Positions 1 through 7,815 of a DNA stretch of 64,000 bases are shown here, in pieces. Below the pieces are notes generated by a model. It searched no databases, was not told the DNA's origin, and worked only from the letters and a program-made list of their open reading frames with translations. The stretch's first letter is position 1, and the number at the start of each line of letters is the position of its first letter. This DNA comes from Verrucomicrobiota bacterium (lineage in GTDB: Bacteria; Verrucomicrobiota; Verrucomicrobiia; JABWAM01): NCBI GenBank assembly GCA_023269615.1, contig JAHFSY010000005.1, forward strand, positions 92,341 to 156,340, read 5' to 3'. The position numbers and the translations under genes are program-made.

Positions 1-504
1 TTCACCTACGTGCATCAGGGCCTTGAGAAAAGTGCCGGTTGTGATGATGACGCATGTGCCGAGAAATTGGACGCCCATGCTGGTTTCGATGCCCTTGATC
101 TGGTCACCCTCGACGATCAAGGCCGAAGCTTGGGCTTGGCGAACATCCAGGCTCGATTGGCGCTCGCAAACGGCTTTCATGGCATATTGATATGCTTTTT
201 TGTCACATTGAGCGCGAGGTGCCCAGACGGCCGGACCTTTCTTGCGATTCAGCATGCGAAACTGGATTCCGGTCGCGTCGGTGGTGAGCCCCATCTGTCC
301 GCCCAGCGCGTCAATCTCCCGCACGATGTGGCCTTTGGCCAGGCCGCCGATGGCCGGGTTGCAGCTCATCTTGCCGATGGTGTCGAGGTCCATGGTGGTG
401 AGTAGCGTGCATGCGCCCATGCGCGAGGCTGCCAGGGCGGCTTCCACGCCGGCATGGCCGGCGCCGACCACAATCACGTCATAGGTTTTTGGATGGGTGA
501 ACAT
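1..504 (-). CDS. mnmG: MnmG (GidA), N-terminal part, cut by window edge
   Basis: This is the first 168 residues of the FAD-dependent enzyme that, with MnmE, adds the carboxymethylaminomethyl group to wobble U34 of tRNAs. I translated the reverse strand from ATG at 504. It opens with a Rossmann FAD-binding motif (VVGAGHAGVEAALAASRMG) and continues with SCNPAIGGLAKGHIVREIDA and FRMLNRKKGPAVWAPRAQCD, which are typical MnmG blocks. The reading frame runs off the left edge without a stop, so roughly three quarters of the protein lies outside the window. The next leftward gene upstream begins at 1463, leaving an AT-rich and repeat-containing gap. Confidence 0.95.
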   Translation of the reverse strand, partial: MFTHPKTYDVIVVGAGHAGVEAALAASRMGACTLLTTMDLDTIGKMSCNPAIGGLAKGHIVREIDALGGQMGLTTDATGIQFRMLNRKKGPAVWAPRAQCDKKAYQYAMKAVCERQSSLDVRQAQASALIVEGDQIKGIETSMGVQFLGTCVIITTGTFLKALMHVGE

Positions 505-539
505 TGGGGAGGAGGAGCCTGCCATGAAGGGGCGGAGAA

Positions 540-632
540 TGCAGGGGAAAATATTTATCATTTATCATGGAACATGGGGCATTTATCATTTCGCATGGAT
601 CATTTGGCATTTATATATTTGTTTATATATAC
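540..632. repeat. AT-rich stretch with short ATTTATCAT-type repeats
   Basis: The bases upstream of mnmG repeat ATTTATCAT and related words (CATGGAACATGG, CATTTCGCATGG) and end in TTATATATTTGTTTATATATA. The stretch is strikingly AT-rich against its surroundings and probably contains the leftward mnmG promoter, but no single -35/-10 pair can be defended. Confidence 0.5.
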
Positions 633-638
633 TTCCGA

Positions 639-738
639 GGTAGGGCGTGCTCGCCGAGCGCGCCGAAGCGGTGAATCATGAAAAGTGAATTGTGATTTTG
701 ATGGAGAACGACGGCGCGCTCGGCGAGCACGCCCTACC
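639..738. repeat. 27-bp perfect inverted repeat (GGTAGGGCGTGCTCGCC family)
   Basis: Left arm 639-665 and right arm 712-738 are perfect reverse complements over 27 bases, with a 46-base loop. The arm begins GGTAGGGCGTGCTCGCCGAG. A second, single-arm copy lies at about 23641-23669. There is no T-tract after either arm, so this is not an obvious intrinsic terminator. Confidence 0.9.
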
Positions 739-764
739 GCCGGCGGGGAAGGACGGCTATGAAG

Positions 765-1463
765 CTATTCGAATATTCCTGAAAGCGGGGTGCTTTCTGG
801 GACGAGGAAAATGTAATCTCCGCTTTCCAGGATTTGCTTTCCATCCGGCGCGCCATCCTTGCCGCTGCAGTCGAACGTGGATCGCTTGAGATCGCGCTTG
901 AGGATGTTGATGTGCCTTGGGTTTACATCCTTCGGAAGGCCGCCCTCCAGCTCGATCGCCTGCCAGAGCGTGATGGGTTCCTTGAAGATCCTCGGGTAAA
1001 GGGTTGCCGGGGGGCCGGACGCTGGCATTTCCGATTGAGTCACGACATGGGTTGCGGCGGCGGCCTTTTTCGGATCGTACTTTACGATCTTATAAGGGGA
1101 GGAGTGGATGGATGCCTCGATTTTCACTTCCTCGTACCCGATGATGCCGCGGTACATGTTCGCGAGATTGGTGCGCAGTCCGAGGAGCGTCAGGCCATCG
1201 GCCTTCACATACGAGCCGTCGGGCGTGGCCACATCGCCGATCTTTTGCACTGCTTCCAGGGAACCGATGGCGCGGTCGGGCTGTCGCAGCGTAATCTTGA
1301 TCATGTCGCCCACATGGATCACGCGATCCGGTTCTGAGAGACGCGAGACGGTGTTGGTTTGCGCAAAGGCCACGATGGCCGATGCGAACAAAAGCACGAA
1401 AAAACGCGGAACGCGGAACGCGGAACGCGGAATTAAAGAAAGTAAACTGGACAGGACTCCCAT
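765..1463 (-). CDS. Polysaccharide export protein (Wza/SLBB-type)
   Basis: A secreted protein of 232 residues resembling outer-membrane polysaccharide export proteins. After an N-terminal hydrophobic segment (FFVLLFASAIVAFAQ) it reads RVIHVGDMIKITLRQPD, the usual opening of the Poly_export domain, and ends with SGDYIFLVPES, typical of the SLBB part. I chose ATG 1463 because GGGAGAG lies 8 bases upstream; the frame is open further upstream but without such a site. The residues before the hydrophobic core (IPRSAFRVPR) are encoded by a GTTCCGC tandem repeat, so part of the signal peptide is repeat-derived. No capsule glycosyltransferase gene is adjacent; a synthase-like gene lies at 33.9 kb. Confidence 0.75.
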   Translation of the reverse strand: MGVLSSLLSLIPRSAFRVPRFFVLLFASAIVAFAQTNTVSRLSEPDRVIHVGDMIKITLRQPDRAIGSLEAVQKIGDVATPDGSYVKADGLTLLGLRTNLANMYRGIIGYEEVKIEASIHSSPYKIVKYDPKKAAAATHVVTQSEMPASGPPATLYPRIFKEPITLWQAIELEGGLPKDVNPRHINILKRDLKRSTFDCSGKDGAPDGKQILESGDYIFLVPESTPLSGIFE

Positions 1464-1509
1464 AAGTATTCTCTCCCACCCCGCGTTCCGCGTTCCGCGT
1501 TCCGCGCTT
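1403..1509. repeat. GTTCCGC tandem repeats in inverted arrangement
   Basis: Tandem GGAACGC units at about 1404-1432 face GCGTTCC units at about 1483-1507, so the pair can form a hairpin. The left array lies inside the signal-peptide region of the export protein gene and the right array in its leader. Confidence 0.85.
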
Positions 1510-1556
1510 CCTAGTGTCTTGCAATTCATGATGTGAGCCAGTATTCCTATCACCTC

Positions 1557-1856
1557 GTGAATCTCCAACTCAAAAGTCTGCTGGTTGCTTCTGCTTCTGC
1601 GCTTCTGCTGGCGGGTTGTGGCGGGGGCGCGCACGGCGCCGCACACGCCCACGAAGGCGAGCTGGTCTTCAAGGGAACGGTGGCGAAGGTCCATTTCATG
1701 GTGACGCGGGACAAGACCATCATCGTGGATGCCGATGGGAAGGAAACGGAATTGGAGGGGATGACAGGAATTCCCTGCGCCGAGGTGGAAATTTATCGCA
1801 TGCACGGCCACGAGTACGAAGTCTTCCAGGGATCCGAACCGCTCAAGGTCGAGTAA
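1557..1856 (+). CDS. Small lipoprotein, function unknown
   Basis: A protein of 99 residues with a lipoprotein signal: a charged start, a hydrophobic run and a lipobox LLLAGC, then a Gly/His/Ala-rich stretch. The rest (GELVFKGTVAKVHFMVTRDK, then IIVDADGKETELEG) looks like a small beta-rich domain without a family I recognise. The start is uncertain: GTG 1557 gives a compact signal peptide, GTG 1533 adds eight residues, and neither has a clear ribosome-binding site. It diverges from the export protein gene and is followed after 14 bases by the ferredoxin-like gene. Confidence 0.6.
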   Translation: MNLQLKSLLVASASALLLAGCGGGAHGAAHAHEGELVFKGTVAKVHFMVTRDKTIIVDADGKETELEGMTGIPCAEVEIYRMHGHEYEVFQGSEPLKVE

Positions 1857-1870
1857 GCGTTTCCGCTGCC

Positions 1871-2227
1871 ATGCCCACGGTCCAGGACATCGCGCGGGAT
1901 TTGGGCGTGGGAAAGGCCCGTCATCACATCTTCCTGTGTCGTGGCCCCGAATGTTGTTCGCATGCTCGCGCGGAACATGTCTGGAAATTCCTGAAGAAGC
2001 GGCTCAAGGAATTAGGTTTTGCCGGCCCGGAAAAATTTGTCTGCCGCAACAAGGTGGATTGCCTGCGTGTCTGCCAGAACGGCCCCATCGCCCTCGTTTA
2101 TCCGGAAGGCGCCTGGTACCACGAGGTGGATGAGACAAAGATGGAGCGCATCATCCAGAGCCATTGCGTCCATGGAAAGTCCCACCACGAAGCCTTCGCC
2201 GTCCATCCGCTGCCAACAAAGCCGTAG
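1871..2227 (+). CDS. Thioredoxin-like [2Fe-2S] ferredoxin
   Basis: A 118-residue protein of the thioredoxin-fold [2Fe-2S] ferredoxin type, the fold also used by NuoE. The Cys pattern is visible: HIFLCRGPECC near residue 25, then VCRNKVDCLRVCQNGPIALV, supplying the cluster ligands, and a conserved VYPEGAWYHEV end. Start ATG 1871 is the only one in good register with the domain. It sits 14 bases after the lipoprotein gene and about 50 bases before the SixA-like gene, all on the same strand. Redox partner and role cannot be told from context. Confidence 0.85.
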   Translation: MPTVQDIARDLGVGKARHHIFLCRGPECCSHARAEHVWKFLKKRLKELGFAGPEKFVCRNKVDCLRVCQNGPIALVYPEGAWYHEVDETKMERIIQSHCVHGKSHHEAFAVHPLPTKP

Positions 2228-2277
2228 CCGAATTCGCAAGAATCTGGCCCCGCAAGCGAATCTCTCTCGAGCCAAAA

Positions 2278-2751
2278 ATGAAACTCTATTTTTTGAGACA
2301 CGCCGATGCACTGGATGGGCACGACGACGACGCCCGTCCGCTCTCAGCGCGGGGACAACGCGAAGCCAATGCAATCGGTGAATTCCTGAAGCGCGCCCGC
2401 ATCGCGCCCGACGCCGCGTACGCGAGTCCAACGCTACGTACGCGACAGACGGTGGAAATTGCGCTGAAAGTCTGCAGCGAGATCCGTGGCAAGCCGGACG
2501 AGGCTCTGCGCAATGAGACGCCACAGGACGCCTTCGAACTCTGGCTCGCGCAGCTTCCTGCGGCCCGCCATCTCCTGCTCGTGGGCCACGCTCCCACGCT
2601 GGCCGAGCGGGTCGGGGTTTTGCTTGGGTTCAAAAACCTGAACGCCCTCGCTCTTCCCAAGGCGGGATTGGTTTGCGTGGAAACCGCCGACCGCCGGCGC
2701 GCGAGCCTTTTGTTTTATGTAACACCCGCGCTCCTGGGAATTTCATCGTGA
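2278..2751 (+). CDS. sixA: SixA-type histidine phosphatase
   Basis: A 157-residue member of the histidine phosphatase (phosphoglycerate-mutase-like) superfamily. The catalytic RHA motif is in KLYFLRHADALDGHDDDARP at residues 2-21, followed by LSARGQREA, the second active-site block ASPTLRTRQT and the C-terminal histidine in LLLVGHAPTLAE. The length fits SixA, which dephosphorylates phosphohistidine on HPt domains and PTS proteins. No phosphorelay gene is adjacent, so the substrate is open. Confidence 0.85.
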   Translation: MKLYFLRHADALDGHDDDARPLSARGQREANAIGEFLKRARIAPDAAYASPTLRTRQTVEIALKVCSEIRGKPDEALRNETPQDAFELWLAQLPAARHLLLVGHAPTLAERVGVLLGFKNLNALALPKAGLVCVETADRRRASLLFYVTPALLGISS

Positions 2752-2799
2752 ACGTCACCCGGTCATCTGTGGAAAAATGGTTTGGTGCGCGGTACGGAC

Positions 2800-2892
2800 A
2801 CGACGGCCCGCGCTACGCCGTAGGCTTCGGCGAGGCGAGAGCATGTCCCTCCGCTCCAGAAAAAGCGGAGGGACACGCTCCGTCGTGTCCTC
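2800..2892. repeat. Composite palindromic repeat (CGCTACGCCGTAGG and GGAGGGACACGCTCC families)
   Basis: Two repeat modules lie back to back. The first reads CGCTACGCCGTAGGCTTCGG then CGAGGCGAGAG, also seen near 23249, 37314, 55410, 56698 and 58558. The second is a hairpin, TGTCCCTCCGCT facing AGCGGAGGGACA, followed by CGCTCCGTCGTGTCC, also at 6917-6942 and 23233-23330. Confidence 0.8.
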
Positions 2893-2905
2893 TGGGAGTG
2901 AAACG

Positions 2906-3709
2906 ATGACACGCATCCTGTTCAACTGCGACGATTTCGGGAAGACGGCGGAGGTGAATGCGGCCGTGCTGCAGGCTCATCGCGAGGGCGTTCTTCGCAG
3001 TGCGAGCCTGATGGTGACCGGCGGTGCGCTGGACGCCGCCGTGGACATTGCGAAGGCGAATCCATCACTGAAGGTCGGGCTTCATCTGGCGCTGAGCGAC
3101 GCAACACCCGTCCTGCCGCGCGAGCAGATTCCGGACCTGACGGATTCGGATGGAAGATTTTTCTCCGACCCGGCGGTGATGGGCATGAGGATGGCGTTTT
3201 GCTGGAGAACGCGTGCGCAGGCGGCGATGGAGATCGTGGCGCAGTTCGAGCGCTTCATCACGACGGGCCTCAAGCCCGCGCATGTGGACGGCCATCATCA
3301 TCTGCACATGCATCCGTTTGTCTTTCGTGAATGCGTCCAGTGGTCGGAGCGGCTGGGCTTCGCCCGCATTCGCGTGGTTCGTGAGGCGGCCGGGCTGCTG
3401 CCACCGAGGCGCGACGGGAGTTTGTTTGCCGCAAAATTTGTCCGGCACCTGACCTTCTTGGCGCTTGCCGCCGGGTGCGAGCGCTTCCTTGTGAGCTCCC
3501 GTCTCGAAAAACTGGATGGTGTGCTGGGGCTTTGGGAAACGGGTAGGATGAGCGAGGAATATCTGCTGGAGGCGATCCCGCAACTCCCCCCGGGCGACTG
3601 GGAGATTTACAACCACGTGGGCGCGGAGGGGGCGGGGGAGGAGTTGAAGGCGATGCTCAGCCCGTCGCTCAAACGGCTGCTCGAAGAGCGAAAAATTGCC
3701 TGCCTGTAA
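2906..3709 (+). CDS. YdjC/ChbG-HpnK family carbohydrate deacetylase
   Basis: A 267-residue YdjC-family hydrolase. These are metal-dependent TIM-barrel-like deacetylases that act on N-acetylated sugars (ChbG) or hopanoid intermediates (HpnK). Visible are the N-terminal metal Asp pair in FNCDDFGKTAEVN and the histidine cluster DGHHHLHMHP near residue 130. GGGAG lies 8 bases before ATG 2906; the frame upstream of this point is repeat DNA. The N-terminal block resembles HpnK, but no hopanoid genes are nearby, so I do not assign the substrate. Confidence 0.8.
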   Translation: MTRILFNCDDFGKTAEVNAAVLQAHREGVLRSASLMVTGGALDAAVDIAKANPSLKVGLHLALSDATPVLPREQIPDLTDSDGRFFSDPAVMGMRMAFCWRTRAQAAMEIVAQFERFITTGLKPAHVDGHHHLHMHPFVFRECVQWSERLGFARIRVVREAAGLLPPRRDGSLFAAKFVRHLTFLALAAGCERFLVSSRLEKLDGVLGLWETGRMSEEYLLEAIPQLPPGDWEIYNHVGAEGAGEELKAMLSPSLKRLLEERKIACL

Positions 3710-3712
3710 AAA

Positions 3713-4357
3713 TCATTTCCGGCTGTCCCTGCCTTTGCTTTCATTCAGCACACTTTCGATGATCGCGCGGACATGGGGGGGCATTTCATCGAGCGAATGA
3801 TACGTTTTCTCCTGTCCATCCGCCTCGCGAAACTTGTAAATCTCCTTCACCGTGGTTGACACGGTTTCCGCCTGCATGGACTGGACGCTGCTGCGGAGAT
3901 CGGGCGGCATCTCTTCCAGCGAATGATACGTTTTCATTTCCCCGGAGGAGTCTCTGATTTTGATCACGCGCCTTGTGCTTTTCACATCAGCCCGCGCGAT
4001 CGATTCCTCCACCTGTGCGCGCGCCTCGGGCGGAAGGTCATCCATGGTCAGCGCGAGGCTTTCCCCCGCCTCCATCCTTGCCCGGATTTCCGGGGAGAGT
4101 TTGTCGGCAAACATCTTCAAATCCACCGGGCTCGCATTGTCCAGCATCTGCACCTTGTAGTCTGTCACGGAAGACCTGGATTTCAGCGGCACTCTCAATT
4201 TTTGAGAGGCCTCGATCTTGAAGGTGGGTGATATGGAGCCCGAGACGAACCACTGCATGATTCGTTCCAGAAAGCCGGGCTTGTGCATGGGCGCGTCGCA
4301 ACCGAGACATCGGTCGCGCCCCTCTTGGATTGGATCGCCGCATTTCCAGCAATACAT
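3713..4357 (-). CDS. Zinc-ribbon protein with tandem 'TYHSLEEMPP' repeats
   Basis: An unrecognised 214-residue protein. It opens with a zinc ribbon (Cys 3, 6, 17, 20: YCWKCG and RCLGCD) and has no signal peptide or clear membrane segment. The second half holds two obvious copies of a roughly 32-residue unit, residues 131-162 and 172-203, each with KTYHSLxEMPPxxR followed by S, and a weaker third copy at 101-119 (MDDLPPEARAQVEES). The gene stop nearly abuts the convergent deacetylase gene, and its start diverges from the kinase gene 120 bases away. A scaffold or regulatory role is only a guess. Confidence 0.7.
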   Translation of the reverse strand: MYCWKCGDPIQEGRDRCLGCDAPMHKPGFLERIMQWFVSGSISPTFKIEASQKLRVPLKSRSSVTDYKVQMLDNASPVDLKMFADKLSPEIRARMEAGESLALTMDDLPPEARAQVEESIARADVKSTRRVIKIRDSSGEMKTYHSLEEMPPDLRSSVQSMQAETVSTTVKEIYKFREADGQEKTYHSLDEMPPHVRAIIESVLNESKGRDSRK

Positions 4358-4477
4358 GGTGGACTCCGATGCAAGGGTGAACCCGTCTCATGCTTTCGGC
4401 AAGTTTATTTGCCGGCAGGCAGGGGACGCTTGAGGCTTGAAAGCCTCATGTCCTACGGTTTATAGCATAACTCTCTC

Positions 4478-6904
4478 ATGGCACGGGTGCATTTCAGAGT
4501 TTGGATCGCCTTGGTCTGCGCGGTCTTTATTGCGTCGCTTCGCGGCGATCAGGTCCGCTTGTCCGATGGCTCGATGAAAGAGGGTGAAGTCATTTTGCAG
4601 ACTGAGACGAACATCACGCTTCGCCAAAAATACCCCGGCAACATCACCGTCGAGCGTGACATTGACCGCAAGCTGATCATCGAGATCATCAAGGACACCG
4701 AGGACATGGCCGCCTACAAGAAGCTGGCCGACCTGCCGTTGAAAAACCCATCCAGCCTTCCGCTCGTGCAATACAACAACGCCATCTCCAACCAGTTTCT
4801 TCCCTTCCTGGCAAAGTACCCGGGTTCGGCGATGACGACCAATGCGCAGGCCCGCATGGCGGCGATCATCAGGGACCGCGACGCCGTTGCGGCGGGCGGC
4901 GTGAAGTTCAACGGGCGATGGTACACGGCACTCCAGACGCGCCGCCGCGCCTTTGATTTCAAATCCCTCTCCGTCTACACGGAAATCGTGCAGGCGCGCG
5001 CCGCGGGCAATCACTCCCAGGTGGCCGGCAAATGGGACAACTTCGAGAAGGAATTCGACGGTTCCTTGTACACGGCAATGACGCTTGACGAGGCCCTTCG
5101 CGCGCTGAAGGAGCTCGAGTCCTCCATCAGCAAAAGAATCCAGGACGCGAAGGATTCGCAGGAGGCGTCTCAGAAAAAAATCAATGAAGCGAATTCCACG
5201 ATGCAAAACATCCGTCCGCGCGAGCACAAGGAGGAAAGCGGCGACCGCTTGAAAACCTGGAAGACCGACCGTTATGGCCGCCGCATTGATGACGACTCCA
5301 AGACATGGTACGGCTACACGGGAGACGAGCAGCGCGCCCTCGACCAGGCGAAGAAGGACAGCGAGCAGGAAAGAACGCGGATGCAGCAATCACGCGAGGA
5401 GGCGTGGCGACTCCAGGAACAGCAGTATCAGCTCCCGCGGAAAATCGAGTCCCTGCAACGCCTCAAGTCCGAAGACATGGAGAAGTCGTGCCTGCTGACG
5501 GAGAAGGCCGAGTCATTGCTTGATGAAGGAAAGAAGGGCGATGCACAGGACATGCTCAAAAAGGCCCGCTCGCTCTGGAACAAGAACCATCTCGCCGGCG
5601 TGCTGCTGACTGAAATCGAAATTGGCGGAACAGGAACAACGCCGCCTCAACCGAGGGTGGAAGTCACACCCGTCACACCGACCGAATCCGGCCCCGAACA
5701 GCCCAGGCATGTCGGGAACATCGAACCGCCCACACCTGTTCCGCTCCAAGCTCCCAAGACAGAAACAACGAAGATCGAACCGCCTCCATCCCAGCCGCCC
5801 CCCACGCACCCGGTAGAATTGGCGCCTTCTCCTTCGCCGCCGACAGAAACAACCCCGGCCCCGGTGGACCAGGGTTCTTCATCCACCGCACAAAACGGGA
5901 CTTCTTCATTCGCTCGTCTCCCCTCGCTCAAAACAGTCCTCCTTGTGATCCTGGCGGTCATGGGTATCATTGTCGTGGGATTTTTCCTGCTGGTCCGCCA
6001 CTTCACGCCCCCGAAGTCGAAGATCAACGCAGCGCCGCCCATGGCAGCCCCGGGCGTAACCGCCGCTCCCGGCCAGACGCTGGGGGATTACAAGATTGAG
6101 GAAAGAATAGGGCAGGGGGGAATGGGCATGGTTTTCCGGGCGCATCAGATTTCTCTTCAAAGGCCGGTCGCGCTCAAGACACTTTCCCCCGAGCTCGGCG
6201 CGAACAAGGCGTACGTGGACCGTTTCCTGCGCGAGGCGCGCGCCGCCGCCCAGCTCAACCACCCCAACATCATCCAGATCTATGACGCGGGACAAAGCAA
6301 CGGCACGTATTACTTCGCCATGGAATTGGTGGATGGGAAGAATCTCCGCCAGATTCTGAAAGACCAGGGAGGGCGCGTCGAGGAGCGCGAGGCGCTCATC
6401 CTCATCCTGCAGGCGGCCGAGGGACTTGCCTTCGCGCACAGCCGCGGGCTCGTCCATCGCGACGTGAAGCTTGACAACCTGATGCTCACCAGCCAGGGCA
6501 ACGTGAAGGTGCTCGACCTTGGCCTTGCCAAATGGATTGGCGACGACCAGGGCGAATCCCTCACCATGAGCGGCGCGATGATGGGCTCGCCGCATTACAT
6601 GTCCCCCGAACAGATTCGCGGACAGAAGGACATCGATGCGCGCACCGATGTTTATGCGCTTGGTATGACCCTCTACCAGTTGCTCGCCGGCAAACCCGCA
6701 TTCAACAAGGATTCCGCCACCGAGATCATGATGCAGCATCTGAGCGATGAAATCCCCTCCCTGCGCGAAGCCAGCCCCGAAACTTCCGAAGCCACCATCC
6801 AGCTCGTGCAGGAAATGATCGTCAAAGGCCGCGACCAGCGGATCCAGGACATGCAAACCGTCATCCAGCGAATCAACGCCATCCTGGGAATCGCCACGAC
6901 GTGA
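4478..6904 (+). CDS. Membrane Ser/Thr protein kinase with N-terminal extracytoplasmic region
   Basis: An 808-residue protein. Residues 1-23 form a signal sequence; 24-380 are a charged region predicted outside the cytoplasm, with coiled-coil-like Lys/Glu/Gln-rich parts at 205-350; 385-470 are Pro/Thr-rich; 485-506 are a membrane segment; 537-800 are a Hanks-type kinase. Kinase landmarks are GQGGMGMVFRA, the lysine in VALK (567), HRDVKLDN (Asp 662), DLG in place of DFG (680-682) and SPHYMSPEQ. The order is the reverse of PknB-type kinases, which have an N-terminal kinase. If the first segment is cleaved, the protein is a type I receptor kinase. Confidence 0.9.
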   Translation: MARVHFRVWIALVCAVFIASLRGDQVRLSDGSMKEGEVILQTETNITLRQKYPGNITVERDIDRKLIIEIIKDTEDMAAYKKLADLPLKNPSSLPLVQYNNAISNQFLPFLAKYPGSAMTTNAQARMAAIIRDRDAVAAGGVKFNGRWYTALQTRRRAFDFKSLSVYTEIVQARAAGNHSQVAGKWDNFEKEFDGSLYTAMTLDEALRALKELESSISKRIQDAKDSQEASQKKINEANSTMQNIRPREHKEESGDRLKTWKTDRYGRRIDDDSKTWYGYTGDEQRALDQAKKDSEQERTRMQQSREEAWRLQEQQYQLPRKIESLQRLKSEDMEKSCLLTEKAESLLDEGKKGDAQDMLKKARSLWNKNHLAGVLLTEIEIGGTGTTPPQPRVEVTPVTPTESGPEQPRHVGNIEPPTPVPLQAPKTETTKIEPPPSQPPPTHPVELAPSPSPPTETTPAPVDQGSSSTAQNGTSSFARLPSLKTVLLVILAVMGIIVVGFFLLVRHFTPPKSKINAAPPMAAPGVTAAPGQTLGDYKIEERIGQGGMGMVFRAHQISLQRPVALKTLSPELGANKAYVDRFLREARAAAQLNHPNIIQIYDAGQSNGTYYFAMELVDGKNLRQILKDQGGRVEEREALILILQAAEGLAFAHSRGLVHRDVKLDNLMLTSQGNVKVLDLGLAKWIGDDQGESLTMSGAMMGSPHYMSPEQIRGQKDIDARTDVYALGMTLYQLLAGKPAFNKDSATEIMMQHLSDEIPSLREASPETSEATIQLVQEMIVKGRDQRIQDMQTVIQRINAILGIATT

Positions 6905-6909
6905 CGTTT

Positions 6910-6950
6910 TCAGAAACGGAGGGACACGCTCCGTCGTGTCCCCGCCGGGC
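6910..6950. repeat. GGAGGGACACGCTCC repeat copy
   Basis: Just after the kinase stop the sequence CGGAGGGACACGCTCCGTCG then TGTCC recurs; the same words are found at 2868-2891 and in split form at 23233-23330. Confidence 0.7.
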
Positions 6951-7004
6951 AGGATGGATTTTCCAGCCGCGATTTTTTTCAAGAGCTATGAAATCCTCCC
7001 GCCT

Positions 7005-7571
7005 TCACCCCAGCGCGAGAAAATTCCGCAGCATCGTCTTCCCATGCGTCGTGAGGATGGACTCGGGATGGAATTGGACGCCCCAGATCGGGTGCTGCTT
7101 GTGGCGCAATCCCATGATCTCCTTTTCTGCGGTGTCCGCCGTGATTTCGAGGCAGGCGGGTGCGGTCTCGCGCTTCAGGACGAGGGAATGATAGCGCGTC
7201 GCTTCGAACGGATTTGGAAGCGTGCGGAAAAGATCCTTTCCGTTGTGACGAATCGGAGACGTCTTCCCATGCATCATCCGGTAATTTTGCACGACCTCGC
7301 CCCCAAAGACGTGGCCGATGCATTGATGACCGAGACAGACGCCGAGCAGCGGGATCGTCGGGCCGAACGTTTTGATGATGTCGTTGGAAATCCCGGCTTC
7401 CTTCGGCGAGCAGGGACCGGGTGAGATTACGATCCGCTCCGGTTTCATCGCGCGAATTTCGTCCAGTGTCACCTGGTCATTCCGTTTCACGGACATGTCG
7501 CACCCCATCTCGCCGAAATACTGGACGAGGTTGTATGTAAAGCTGTCGTAGTTATCAATGATGAGGAGCAT
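7005..7571 (-). CDS. trpG/pabA: Anthranilate/aminodeoxychorismate synthase glutaminase subunit
   Basis: A 188-residue class I glutamine amidotransferase that feeds ammonia to the chorismate-using subunit in tryptophan or folate synthesis. Signatures are [20 protein letters not shown] at the start, [13 protein letters not shown], the nucleophile Cys in [12 protein letters not shown] and the His/Glu pair in [18 protein letters not shown] 7571 gives the family start; the frame is open for 13 more codons. No Shine-Dalgarno is visible. The partner TrpE/PabB gene is not in the window, so TrpG and PabA cannot be told apart. Confidence 0.92.
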   Translation of the reverse strand: MLLIIDNYDSFTYNLVQYFGEMGCDMSVKRNDQVTLDEIRAMKPERIVISPGPCSPKEAGISNDIIKTFGPTIPLLGVCLGHQCIGHVFGGEVVQNYRMMHGKTSPIRHNGKDLFRTLPNPFEATRYHSLVLKRETAPACLEITADTAEKEIMGLRHKQHPIWGVQFHPESILTTHGKTMLRNFLALG

Positions 7572-7654
7572 GGAAGGGGGGAGTCTAGCTGACGCCATGC
7601 GCATCGTCAAATCCGGTCACGGAAGAAGCGGCAGGCGAACCCCCTGGGACCCGT

Positions 7655-7800
7655 CGGATTTTTTGACAGGATTAACATGATTTACAGGATTGCCGGAGGG
7701 GCGGGATTCTTATGAGGATTTACAGGATTTGATCACGCGGCGCGGCGCGCTGCGTGATCATCTTCATCTGCGTAATCTGTGAAATCTGCGGAGAAATCTG
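7655..7800. repeat. Composite intergenic repeat (TGACAGGATT module, CACGC hairpin, CTGCGGAGAAAT module)
   Basis: The region reads TTTGACAGGATTAACATGAT and ACAGGATT words, then the hairpin 7731-7743 with 7747-7759 (GATCACGCGGCGC facing GCGCTGCGTGATC), then TCTGCGTAATCTGTG and AAATCTGCGGAGAAATCTGC. The same module order recurs at 52228-52342, 55467-55600 and 58330-58455. I see no gene in it. Confidence 0.85.
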
Positions 7801-7815
7801 CTGCTGCTTCCGTCT

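Noticed and set aside
4460..5389. 309-codon open frame antisense to the kinase gene
   Set aside because: It overlaps a well-supported gene, has the Arg/His/Leu-rich look of an antisense shadow, and shows no motif.
5906..6982. 358-codon open frame antisense to the kinase domain
   Set aside because: It mirrors the conserved kinase motifs on the other strand; no family features of its own.
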